DNA of 46,514 bases, from the NCBI GenBank assembly GCA_002787035.1, contig PCVP01000005.1, positions 1 through 46,514 on the forward strand. The letters run 5' to 3'. This document shows, piece by piece, positions 32,229 to 40,603 of the stretch. The translations under genes and the position numbers were made by a program. Position 1 is the stretch's first letter, and every line of letters starts with the position of its first letter. This stretch comes from Candidatus Peregrinibacteria bacterium CG11_big_fil_rev_8_21_14_0_20_49_14 (lineage in GTDB: Bacteria; Patescibacteriota; Gracilibacteria; Peribacterales; Peribacteraceae). The notes under the pieces are model-generated. The model made no database searches, was not told the origin of the DNA, and was given only the letters and a program-made list of their open reading frames with translations.

Positions 32229-32306
32229 GCGCCCGTAGCTCAGCCTGGATAGAGCGTTTGGTTGCGGTCCAAAAGGTCGTAGGTTCAAATCCTGCCGGGC
32301 GCACCA
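32229..32306 (+). tRNA. tRNA-Arg (anticodon GCG)
   Basis: It folds into a full cloverleaf: acceptor GCGCCCG/CGGGCGC, D stem GCTC/GAGC, anticodon stem TTTGG/CCAAA with loop TTGCGGT, T stem GTAGG/CCTGC with loop TTCAAAT, discriminator A and encoded CCA. The anticodon GCG reads CGC (and CGU by wobble). Most bacteria use an A34-to-inosine ACG tRNA for these codons. Confidence 0.95.
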
Positions 32307-32311
32307 ATTAT

Positions 32312-32344
32312 CGTGAAAGGAAAACCAACGGTTTTCCTTTCACG
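32312..32344 (+). terminator. Perfect 15-bp hairpin after tRNA-Arg
   Basis: CGTGAAAGGAAAACC, loop AAC, GGTTTTCCTTTCACG. The arms are exactly complementary. It lies 5 nt after the tRNA CCA and probably ends or trims the tRNA transcript, although no T-run follows the stem. Confidence 0.7.
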
Positions 32345-32432
32345 GACTCTCCTTTCCCTTCAGTGGAGTCGCTCCAGCGAAAACAAGTTTCCGCTTCGCG
32401 ACCTTCGTCGACGAGCACGCTGATCTTTCCAC

Positions 32433-32457
32433 CACCGTGGGGCTATAGCTCAATTGG
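32433..32457 (+). repeat. Duplicate of the tRNA-Ala 5' end
   Basis: This 25-bp sequence (CACCGTGGGGCTATAGCTCA and onward to ATTGG) is identical to 32541-32565, which is the 5' flank and first half of tRNA-Ala. Here it is followed by unrelated sequence, so no tRNA forms. Between the copies, GCGCTCTAGCC (32503-32513) is the inverse of the tRNA's GGCTAGAGCGC. It resembles an attachment-site or recombination scar. Confidence 0.8.
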
Positions 32458-32546
32458 GTCGAGTACCGCCTTGGCGGTACGAGCCATAAAAAAGCGCGCT
32501 GCGCTCTAGCCACAACAACAGGAGAACTGATATGTTTCATCACCGT

Positions 32547-32623
<77 letters not shown>

Positions 32624-32744
32624 ACGAAAATGACAACAACACCGACTTTTTGTTTATCTGAAGAGCAAAAGTCGGTTTGAAAAGATGATGGAATTCGAGC
32701 TAACAGGACTTCAAACTTCGGCATAATCTGGTAAGATAGGCAAT

Positions 32745-33908
32745 ATGAGTGCCAAAAGTCTCAATAAAGACAGAACAGCGACCTTCTATGTGCGTCTGCG
32801 ACAGAAAGAGAAAGCAGCCTTTCCTGTATCGCATTTAAGAGAAATTTATGAAATGTACAACGACACAATTGCCCAATCTTCCCGACAAGATTTAGGTTTT
32901 TTCGTTTTAGTGGCTTTTCTCTCAATCCAAAATGATAAGGAAAGCATGATGAAAAAGTTGCTCGTAGAAAATCTACCAAAACTGGAAAAACTTTCAGAAA
33001 AAATAGGAAGTTTGGATAGATATTTGAGAAAAAATGAATATGCAGAGTTTAAAGAAGAATTAAAACTTGAAAATGTCCTGGCAAGAGACGTATTCTTTTT
33101 ATTGCTTCGCACTATTTCAAATTTTGATGTTCTCGAAATTAAATTCAAAAACTTTCTGAATAACAGCCCTAAAATTTATACTGAAATTAAGAATATTCGA
33201 AAGGAATTTGGATCAAGAATTGATCGTTTTCAATTTACGTTCGCACAGAGCCGCATACGTGATGACAGGGTAGATGACGAAACGGGAAATACGCTCGATT
33301 TAAGCAAAAGTGTGGACCGAACTATAGGAATGAGACTTGTCCGTAGGCTTGATATTTCTTTGCAGAATTACACTGATATTATTGAAATAAAAAAAAATTC
33401 ACCGATTGATTTTTCCTTTCTGCAATACGTTGATCCTCAACTTCTGATCGATATTTGGAATGCCTTTCATCTCGATCGATATTTTATAGATCTGGTCGGC
33501 ACACCGGATGCAGCTGTGCGATTTTTACAAAATCATTTCTCCCTCGATGTAAATCTTGGCGATGGTGTAGCGATCCTTTTCTACAATTGGCTGTATCAAA
33601 GATTACTTGCTCCGACTAATAAGAAAAAAGAGAGGAAGGAAGCAAAGGAAGAATATGAGGAGCAAAAACCAGACCTAATAAAATCAGAGAGAGTAACGGA
33701 TTTAATGGCGGTGCTTGTTCAATCTATCTTAAAGACCAAAGAGAATGTCGATAATGAAATTAAAAGACTAAAGGAGAAGCTGGTAGAATATCAAATGATA
33801 GAAAAACCCAATAAAAAAGAGAAGCAAGTTATTAAATCCTTGGAGGGAGAAATTCACAAACTCGAAAATCTCATTGTTAATGTTGAAAGAAAGGATTCAG
33901 AGAAATAA
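32745..33908 (+). CDS. Unknown 387-residue coiled-coil protein beside the type I R-M locus
   Basis: ATG 32745 opens MSAKSLNKDRTATFYVRLRQ. The chain is helical and Lys/Glu-rich, with a strong coiled coil over residues ~290-385 (NVDNEIKRLKEKLVEYQMIE; GEIHKLENLIVNVERK). The sequence is AT-richer than its neighbours. TAAGAT ends exactly 7 nt before the ATG, a likely -10 box of a leaderless transcript. No domain is recognised. It is convergent with hsdR and directly after the tRNA pair, a frequent entry site for islands, so it may be an accessory defence or phage-derived gene. Confidence 0.65.
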   Translation: MSAKSLNKDRTATFYVRLRQKEKAAFPVSHLREIYEMYNDTIAQSSRQDLGFFVLVAFLSIQNDKESMMKKLLVENLPKLEKLSEKIGSLDRYLRKNEYAEFKEELKLENVLARDVFFLLLRTISNFDVLEIKFKNFLNNSPKIYTEIKNIRKEFGSRIDRFQFTFAQSRIRDDRVDDETGNTLDLSKSVDRTIGMRLVRRLDISLQNYTDIIEIKKNSPIDFSFLQYVDPQLLIDIWNAFHLDRYFIDLVGTPDAAVRFLQNHFSLDVNLGDGVAILFYNWLYQRLLAPTNKKKERKEAKEEYEEQKPDLIKSERVTDLMAVLVQSILKTKENVDNEIKRLKEKLVEYQMIEKPNKKEKQVIKSLEGEIHKLENLIVNVERKDSEK

Positions 33909-33951
33909 TTATTTGAAAAGGCATATCTCGAACCAAGGGAGTCAAACCTAT

Positions 33952-36270
33952 CTATACTATCTGTTTCCCATACAAGAATTTCTGGAATCCAATAAACATG
34001 GAACGAATGGAATCCACCCCACCCAGCGCTTTTTCTGCGTCTGCTATGGCGTGATATTTTAAGTTTAGAAGCATAGGCAACTTCTCTTCATCCAGTTCAT
34101 CAACACCTTTGTCTACGTACTTGCTCAGCACAAACTCCAAGAATGCTTTTTGTTCTTTGTCTAAGTTCTTTGTCATGTCGGGGCTTGCTTCTTGAACTCG
34201 CTTTTCTCTTGTAATAGGAGAGCCGGCGAAGGAAACGTACGAAAGTACATCGAACAGGTCACTGTCCTCGGCAGAGATAAGTTTTTGCAATGTCTCCAGT
34301 TCATCCCTGCCATAGCCCATTTCTGCAATCTTATCGAGGAACGCTTTACGCGTTGAAGGTACAGACCAGATTTTTCGTAGCTCCTCTTCGCTGGTGAAGA
34401 AGTCAGGCAAAGCCCCAAAAAGACTTTCCAAAAATTCTTCCACTGAGAGTGGCTTGCCATCCGCACTCCAAAACGAGGTTGCAATCATGTGCTGAATCTC
34501 ACGTTCTTTGCCATCCCGCAGCTTGATCTTCAGGATTTTCCTCGGAGGTTCTCCATCGTCTTCATCTCCTTCGAAGGGACCAGCCAACACAGGTTCCTTT
34601 TCTCTGGCTGTCTTTTCTGGTTTCTCCGTAGTTTCATCAATCGGCTCACCATCCCACTGCGGATCTGCAAAGTGCTTATACGCACCAACGAAGTCATAAA
34701 TCGTAAAGTACTCCTTGCCCTCAAATAGCCGTGTTCCGCGTCCGACAATCTGCTTGAACTCAATCATTGAGTTTATGGGACGCATGAGAACGATATTGCG
34801 GATGTTTCTGGCATCCACCCCTGTGGACAGCTTCTGTGAAGTCGTGAGAATAGTAGGAATCGTTTTCTCGTTATCTTGGAAGGCTCGTAGGAACTCTTCG
34901 CCCCTTGCCCCATCGTTAGCAGTCACACGTACACAGTAATGCGGGTCTTTACTGTCCTTCATCTGATTGATGAGGTCACGGACAGCAGCAGCATGGAGCT
35001 GCGTGGCACAGAATACGATTGTTTTTTCCTTCTGGTTGATCTCGTCGAGAAGAATGCTGGTTCGTTCCGTTTCCCGTTCCTTAATTTCAATGATGCGGTT
35101 GAAGTCTTCTTCCACGTACACTTTGCCTTCTTCCACTTCTCCTTCAACGATTTCATCATCGGACGTGTACACGTACTCATCGAGCGTGGTTTGAATGCGT
35201 TTTACTTTGAAGGGAGTGAGGAAACCGTCATTGATGCCCTCTTTCAACGAGTACACATAGACCGGCTCACCGAAGTAGCTGTAGGTATCCACGTTGTCTT
35301 TCCGCTTGGGTGTAGCGGTAAGTCCGAGCTGAACGGCAGGCGAAAAGTACTCCAAAATTCCCCGCCAGTTGCTTTCGTCATTCGCTCCTCCCCTATGACA
35401 TTCGTCGATAATGATAAAATCAAAGAAGTCCGGCGGATAATCCCCAAAATACGGCGTTCCTTCCGGTCCTGACATGAATGTTTGGAAAATCGTGAAGAAG
35501 ATGCTGCCATTGGTAGGTACGCCTCCCTGTCTTCGTATATCCAACGGCTTTATGCGTACCAGCGCGTCCTCTGGGAACGCCGAGAACGTATTGAACGCCT
35601 GATCTGCCAGTATGTTTCTATCTGCGAGGAAGAGAATACGAGGCTGCCTATTGCCGTCCTTTTTCAGGTTCCAACGAGAATGAAAGAGTTTCCAAGCAAT
35701 CTGGAACGCAATCACGGTCTTTCCTGTTCCTGTGGCGAGCGTGAGTAGAATTCGGTCTTTGCCATTGGCAATGGCATTGAGAGAGTTTCGTACTGCAATT
35801 TCTTGGTAGTAACGTACTCCTGTGCTGCCAAACATCGGTTCGTACGGAATAACAGCAAAGTTTTCACGCCAGTCGTTCTGCTCTGGGTGCAAACGCTTCC
35901 ACAGCTCCTGAGGACTTGGAAAAGCTTTTACCTCACCTTCCTTTCCTGATTCCATAGAAATTTCGTATATCTCCTTTCCGTTCGTAGCGTAGGTGTAGTC
36001 TATACAGAGCTTTTCAGCGTACGTCTTTGCCTGCATGACACCCTCAGCAGCTGGTAGGTTCTCTGCCTTTGCTTCTATGACAGCTACTTTCTCGTTGTTG
36101 TAGACCAAAATGTAATCAGCAATATCTCGTTTGCCACGAACACCACCTACTCGGATTCGTCCCTCTGTTATAGGAAACTCACGACGAACCAAAGAGCCTT
36201 CCACTTCGCCCCATCCGCTCGCACGGAGGGCTGGGTCTATAAGCTCGGCTCTTGTTTCGGATTCGTTCAT
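33952..36270 (-). CDS. hsdR: Type I restriction enzyme R subunit
   Basis: The 772-residue motor/nuclease subunit has an N-terminal nuclease with DYILVYNNEKVAVIEAKAE (D, E-x-K), Walker A TLATGTGKTVIAFQ, FLADRNILADQAF, Walker B IIDECHRG, LGLTATPKR and QIVGRGTRLF. A C-terminal EcoEI-type region follows (MIATSFWSADGKPLSVEEFL). It translocates DNA and cuts when bound to HsdM/HsdS. ATG 36270 follows TACAAT by 7 nt, so it is probably transcribed on its own as a leaderless mRNA. The divergent NYN gene separates it from hsdS. Confidence 0.95.
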   Translation of the reverse strand: MNESETRAELIDPALRASGWGEVEGSLVRREFPITEGRIRVGGVRGKRDIADYILVYNNEKVAVIEAKAENLPAAEGVMQAKTYAEKLCIDYTYATNGKEIYEISMESGKEGEVKAFPSPQELWKRLHPEQNDWRENFAVIPYEPMFGSTGVRYYQEIAVRNSLNAIANGKDRILLTLATGTGKTVIAFQIAWKLFHSRWNLKKDGNRQPRILFLADRNILADQAFNTFSAFPEDALVRIKPLDIRRQGGVPTNGSIFFTIFQTFMSGPEGTPYFGDYPPDFFDFIIIDECHRGGANDESNWRGILEYFSPAVQLGLTATPKRKDNVDTYSYFGEPVYVYSLKEGINDGFLTPFKVKRIQTTLDEYVYTSDDEIVEGEVEEGKVYVEEDFNRIIEIKERETERTSILLDEINQKEKTIVFCATQLHAAAVRDLINQMKDSKDPHYCVRVTANDGARGEEFLRAFQDNEKTIPTILTTSQKLSTGVDARNIRNIVLMRPINSMIEFKQIVGRGTRLFEGKEYFTIYDFVGAYKHFADPQWDGEPIDETTEKPEKTAREKEPVLAGPFEGDEDDGEPPRKILKIKLRDGKEREIQHMIATSFWSADGKPLSVEEFLESLFGALPDFFTSEEELRKIWSVPSTRKAFLDKIAEMGYGRDELETLQKLISAEDSDLFDVLSYVSFAGSPITREKRVQEASPDMTKNLDKEQKAFLEFVLSKYVDKGVDELDEEKLPMLLNLKYHAIADAEKALGGVDSIRSMFIGFQKFLYGKQIV

Positions 36271-36333
36271 TTACTGCATTGTATGTAAATCTTCCCCTTG
36301 TGACGAGGTGAACGAACGTATACTATGATACAT

Positions 36334-36852
36334 ATGAACACGGTCAATCTTGCATTCATCGATGGGCAGAACCTGCACTTGGGAACTATGCACAACAACT
36401 GGAAGATTGATTACAAAAAGTTTCGTGTGTACCTGCGGGATAAATATAACGTAGCTGAGGCGTATTATCACCTAGGATACACAGATGAAACACAGCAAGG
36501 TCTATATAACAATCTGCAAAAAGCAGGTTTTATCGTAATGTTTCGGGAGCATACTTCTAGTCTAAAAGGTACAAAAAAGGGCAATGTAGACACGGATATT
36601 GTGTTCGAAGCCATGAAAGCGCTTATCGAGCGCAGCGATTTTAGCAAGATTGTACTCGTCTCTGGTGATGGAGATTATAAGAAGCTCGTGGATTATCTCG
36701 TAACAATAAATCGCCTAGGGAAAATACTGTTCCCCAATAGGCAGTTTGCCTCTTCTTTGTACCGAAATTTGGAACCCGCTCACTTTGACTATCTCAATAC
36801 AGCAGCTATCCAGGCAAAAATTGGCTATCCACCAAAGAAAGGGTCTCCTTAG
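36334..36852 (+). CDS. NYN-domain (LabA/DUF88-type) putative RNase
   Basis: The 172-residue protein has NLAFIDGQNLHLG at the start, KGNVDTDIVFEAMKALIE in the middle and VLVSGDGDYKKLVDYL. These are the acidic residues of the PIN-like NYN fold, which acts on RNA. ATG 36334 is chosen as TATACT lies 9 nt upstream; ATG 36325 directly abuts that box. NYN genes are common beside restriction systems, but the target is unknown. It sits between hsdR and hsdS on the opposite strand. Confidence 0.85.
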   Translation: MNTVNLAFIDGQNLHLGTMHNNWKIDYKKFRVYLRDKYNVAEAYYHLGYTDETQQGLYNNLQKAGFIVMFREHTSSLKGTKKGNVDTDIVFEAMKALIERSDFSKIVLVSGDGDYKKLVDYLVTINRLGKILFPNRQFASSLYRNLEPAHFDYLNTAAIQAKIGYPPKKGSP

Positions 36853-36952
36853 GCACTAACACCTTTCGGATTCCCCTTCGTCTTAATACCTATACAGTAT
36901 ATACCCGTTATCTACCTGTATTCAAGGTAAAATAGAGCAAATTTTCCTAAAG

Positions 36953-38128
36953 CTACAGCTCTGCATTGAACGCTTTACGAAGTAAAGATTGCTTCAGTTC
37001 GTCTAAAGCAGAGAGTTTTTGGGTGTAGAGGGATTGCAATTCCTTAGATTGAAAATAGCCATGCTGCAGCTCTAAAACCATTTTAGCTTGATCGTCTTTA
37101 CTAATCGGCACTGGAATATTGAACTTGACCAAAGATTTGATTGGAAGCTGTGGCTGAGCAGCACCAGATACGTGTTCTTTGATCTGTCTCTTAAACAGAC
37201 CTGATCTAAATATCTCAAAAACATATTCAGGAAGTATTTTCTCAATCTTGGGTCTAAAAATAAGCATCCCTGAATTTATACGCACTGAATCATATGAAAC
37301 GTCCTCACTATACAAACCAATATTTCCAATTGTTCCACGAGTAGTTAATACTATGTCATTTCTCTGTAATTTCCCTTTGCCCATTGCTAAATCTTTCTCC
37401 TCGGAGATAAACATTACAGAAGAAAAGTCAAAACCATCAGTCAGTACATTTTTTGTGTTAAGAAAAAGGCAATAACCCTCTTCGCTAAAGTCTGACTTCT
37501 TTGGATAGTTTGCACCTCTATCACCATCGATAATCTGTAAGAATTCTTTGTCTCCTAAGCCAACTTGCATCCAGCTATCACCCTCTTTTTTGAAAATATT
37601 TTCTGAGTAAGACTCGAAAAGATCCTTCGCATTTTGTAAATTCTTTTCGGCATTCTCTTTTGCTTCCTCAATGGCTGCAAAAGCTTCGTCGAGGATGGAG
37701 ACGATGTGTTTTTGTTCGGGGAGCGGTGGGATGGGGATTTTGATGCTCCTCATTTTCGCCTGATTAAGTTTTGGAACAGTAACGCCTGTGATGTATTCAG
37801 ATAAGTCGCATGCATTCAGATAATAAACCAACCACTCATCTATAATTGTGTCTCTGTGAGGGCGAACAACATGAGCATGATTATTGACCCAATATTTTTC
37901 TTCTACAATAAACGCAGTATTTTCACCTGCATTCCACTTTGCCCCATCTTCTCCGATCAATACCAGTTTTTCGTCGAAAATATAATCTTCAACATAATCT
38001 AATATCCCCGTTGCACCGTAATAGGGATATTCCCCCGAAACACGATCTGATTTTGTGATTGGCCTTCGCCTACTATCAAGAATATCGCAAACCTCGCCGA
38101 GTGTTTTGGTTTGCCATTTAGACCGCAT
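36953..38128 (-). CDS. hsdS: Type I restriction specificity subunit
   Basis: The 391-residue protein has two target-recognition domains (residues ~5-130 and ~190-340). Each is followed by a conserved helix, first IPIPPLPEQKHIVSILDEAF with IEEAKENAEKNLQNAKDLFE, second FNIPVPISKDDQAKMVLELQ. It selects the split target sequence for HsdM2/HsdR2. The start overlaps the stop of the AAA gene by 11 nt, so it is translated from the hsdM-led transcript. Confidence 0.93.
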   Translation of the reverse strand: MRSKWQTKTLGEVCDILDSRRRPITKSDRVSGEYPYYGATGILDYVEDYIFDEKLVLIGEDGAKWNAGENTAFIVEEKYWVNNHAHVVRPHRDTIIDEWLVYYLNACDLSEYITGVTVPKLNQAKMRSIKIPIPPLPEQKHIVSILDEAFAAIEEAKENAEKNLQNAKDLFESYSENIFKKEGDSWMQVGLGDKEFLQIIDGDRGANYPKKSDFSEEGYCLFLNTKNVLTDGFDFSSVMFISEEKDLAMGKGKLQRNDIVLTTRGTIGNIGLYSEDVSYDSVRINSGMLIFRPKIEKILPEYVFEIFRSGLFKRQIKEHVSGAAQPQLPIKSLVKFNIPVPISKDDQAKMVLELQHGYFQSKELQSLYTQKLSALDELKQSLLRKAFNAEL

Positions 38129-39620
38129 TCGAAACAGGTGAATTTAATAATTTAAGCACACCTGTTAATAAATTGATTGATTGCTTCAACTCTTCAGGAG
38201 TAAATTTAGAATTATTTGTATTTTCAGGATGATGAATTTGGTGACGAATATATGTACATAGGCTGCAGTCAAATGAACTTCCATTTGTATGGGTATATCC
38301 AGTTTTAATAGGCATAGAGTTGTCTAGCTGTATTAAGCGCTGATCAAATTGATCTGTATTTTGCAAACCAGTTAGCTCTTGTGCATACCCATACAATTCA
38401 TTATGAAATTCAATAGTAGGTAAATCATATGCTTGAAAATTGATCTCTCCCCATGATGGACTCCAAGGAAAGATTTTCCAGTCCGCGTCCCTTGCATTAG
38501 AAATATCAATTTCATTCTGTTCATTCCTGCCAAAAATGTATAAATGAGTTTTATAAGATAGGCAATTCTTAAACAAATAAGGAGAATGAGTTGATAGAAA
38601 TATTTGCTTGTCCTTTGATTCTAAAAGTAAGATTTCTAGTAGAGATTCTTGTGCCTTGGGGTGCAGATGCAATTCTGGCTCGTCAATAAGGTAGACAACG
38701 CTGCCCTTTGATTCATTCGAGATATTCTTAAGCAACAAAAGTGTAAGTATCATTTCAATTCCTGAACCTAAGTCTCGCACTTGAATTTGCTTAAGGTCAT
38801 CATCATTTTTTAGTGCAAAAAAAGCATTGGAAAATGGGTGTAGCAAATCTAGTAGCTCGATCTTTATATTTTCATATTCATCTTTTTCAAAAAAATCTTT
38901 CATTTCAGATGCTAACTTTTGCCCCGTTCCCTTTTGGGTTGCGTCAAGTACTGACTTAAAGTACTCGCCATTCACATTCTGGATTAGTGCTTCTTTGTTC
39001 TTACTATTAAGACTGTTTACAAATTTCCAATTCAAATCATCACATATTTTTTCAAAAGTAGTTTTATAAGTACCATTTGAAATCTGTCGTGTCCTATTTT
39101 TGTCAAAATAAAAAACATTTATACTGCCATCTATAATATTTTCATTGTTAAATATTTTGTATAGCCCCTGAACTTCCTTTCTAGAATCTTCACTTTTACT
39201 ATTTTTATAGTTCGTGTGCATGTTCTTGAATGCATTACTAATTTGAAAGGGCGAGGACAATAATTTTCCAGGTGATTTTCTTTCTCTACTTTTTGCTGTA
39301 AATGTAATTCCGTTGCATTCGAAGTAATTATTTGGAAATGGCATCTTGCAGTTAAACTCGTCTGTTTCTGCTATCACGACAATTTCTTTGTGAGGGTCAT
39401 TAAAATCGCCAATTTTCAATCTGTTTTCTGTCGCATATGTACTCTGAGTTAGATAATTTAATAGTTCTAATACGGCAGTTTTTCCATTTCCATTTTCACC
39501 TATAAAAATATTTAGCCCACTACCAGCGTTTACACCATCAGGAACTCCGAACTCAAATTCTTGGTTAAGAAAACATTTATAGTTAGCCACTGATAGTTTA
39601 TCAAAAAAGATATTGCACAT
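38118..39620 (-). CDS. AAA ATPase with C-terminal Rx4H motif inside the hsd operon
   Basis: The 500-residue protein has Walker A FIGENGNGKTAVLELLNYL near residue 40, ABC-like signature region VRDLGSGIEMILTLLLLKN, Walker B VYLIDEPELHLHPKAQ and FLSTHSPYLF, as in OLD/RecF-like AAA_21 ATPases. Near residue 450 it has CSLCTYIRHQIHHPENTNN, an R-x4-H pattern like HEPN RNases plus a Cys pair. PrrC, an anticodon nuclease in a type I R-M locus, has a similar combination of ATPase and HEPN nuclease and a similar position. The resemblance is by layout only. Low GC relative to hsdM suggests separate acquisition. Confidence 0.78.
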   Translation of the reverse strand: MCNIFFDKLSVANYKCFLNQEFEFGVPDGVNAGSGLNIFIGENGNGKTAVLELLNYLTQSTYATENRLKIGDFNDPHKEIVVIAETDEFNCKMPFPNNYFECNGITFTAKSRERKSPGKLLSSPFQISNAFKNMHTNYKNSKSEDSRKEVQGLYKIFNNENIIDGSINVFYFDKNRTRQISNGTYKTTFEKICDDLNWKFVNSLNSKNKEALIQNVNGEYFKSVLDATQKGTGQKLASEMKDFFEKDEYENIKIELLDLLHPFSNAFFALKNDDDLKQIQVRDLGSGIEMILTLLLLKNISNESKGSVVYLIDEPELHLHPKAQESLLEILLLESKDKQIFLSTHSPYLFKNCLSYKTHLYIFGRNEQNEIDISNARDADWKIFPWSPSWGEINFQAYDLPTIEFHNELYGYAQELTGLQNTDQFDQRLIQLDNSMPIKTGYTHTNGSSFDCSLCTYIRHQIHHPENTNNSKFTPEELKQSINLLTGVLKLLNSPVSNAV

Positions 39621-39625
39621 TTTTA

Positions 39626-39712
39626 CTAAGTAACAATTGAGAAAATTATTTCCGCACTCTCCTCATCCAACCTCCTCATCTCCTCCAAAATCTCCTTCGG
39701 ATCCCATCGCAT
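39626..39712 (-). pseudogene. Second hsdM 3' end (remnant)
   Basis: A 28-codon frame (W-D-P-K-E-I-L-E-E-M-R-R-L-D-E-E-S then A-E-I-I-F-S-I-V-T) repeats the C-terminus of HsdM (E-P-K-E-I-L-E-E-M-R-R-L-D-E-E-S-G-K-I-L). 46 nt are identical to the hsdM end, and the rest diverges. It lies directly upstream of the AAA gene, where a true hsdM end would be expected before the DUF3800 gene came in. Confidence 0.7.
39655..39700. repeat. 46-bp direct repeat, copy 1 (hsdM 3' end)
   Basis: It is identical over 46 bp to 40639-40684 inside the hsdM 3' end. The two copies flank the DUF3800 gene, which suggests a duplication or homologous exchange during cassette insertion. Confidence 0.9.
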
Positions 39713-39846
39713 AAAGATGGCTAAAATGCTTATTTGAGGCCAATGAGTGGAGAAATAGTGATTTATCATTGATTGCATACTGTAAGCTATACTATAATAG
39801 TAGTGATGAAAGGAGGGTGTGGGTAATAACCATGACCCTTCTTTCG

Positions 39847-40596
39847 CTAGGATTTATTCTGATACATCCAGACTGAAAAATAGTTAGGAGATTTTTGCGT
39901 TTTGCATGAAGCAAAAGATTGTATGCTCAATTTATCCCGAATTTTTTTACAAATTTCTATTTTGGAATATTTTGTTCCTGATTTGATCTCATAGACAACT
40001 GCACCTGTTAAAATATCCACCATCTGTAGAAATAAACTGGAGTGTGATTCAAGCCGATGCACTCCCAGGCATTTTTTAGAACGAGCCTGTAATTTTTCAA
40101 GCAATGCAGATTCATACTGCTTTCCACTTGGAACGGTAATATCATCCGGCAAAAGGATAAATTCGCTGTCGCCGACATTATTTTTAAGAAGCATGGTTAA
40201 TTGATTCAAATATGCATCAAAGTAGTGCATTCCATGGGGAACAGGATGCGCTTGTTTATCAATAACCAGGCAGCAAAATTTTACATCACTAAATTTAAAA
40301 TACTCAGTAATCAGCCATTTGTATTGCTCAAGAGAAGTGGGATTAATATTCTTGAACTTCATCTCGTATGCGGAGTGTCTGCCTTTTACAAAATTTCGCA
40401 AATCAGTTACGTCCAGTTTGCTCACTAAGTCGCGCTCCTTTTCCTTCACGACTGTATGAATTTGACCGTATTTTGACTTCAGGCGTTCATGATAGTCACC
40501 AATTTTTTCAACGGGTACGAGTAGACAGCCAATCCCTAAAAATTGCTCCTGATCGTTATTGCCTGTTTCATCTACGAATACAAAATATCGATCCAT
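39847..40596 (-). CDS. DUF3800 protein
   Basis: The 249-residue protein starts MDRYFVFVDETGNNDQEQFL (the FxDEsG motif that defines DUF3800) and ends its core with FLQMVDILTGAVVYEI. Conserved acidic residues in these two places suggest an RNase H-like nuclease fold, though activity is unproven. DUF3800 genes often sit in defence islands. It follows hsdM by 7 nt on the same strand and is bounded by the hsdM 3'-end repeat. Confidence 0.85.
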   Translation of the reverse strand: MDRYFVFVDETGNNDQEQFLGIGCLLVPVEKIGDYHERLKSKYGQIHTVVKEKERDLVSKLDVTDLRNFVKGRHSAYEMKFKNINPTSLEQYKWLITEYFKFSDVKFCCLVIDKQAHPVPHGMHYFDAYLNQLTMLLKNNVGDSEFILLPDDITVPSGKQYESALLEKLQARSKKCLGVHRLESHSSLFLQMVDILTGAVVYEIKSGTKYSKIEICKKIRDKLSIQSFASCKTQKSPNYFSVWMYQNKS

Positions 40597-40603
40597 AAGC
40601 GAA

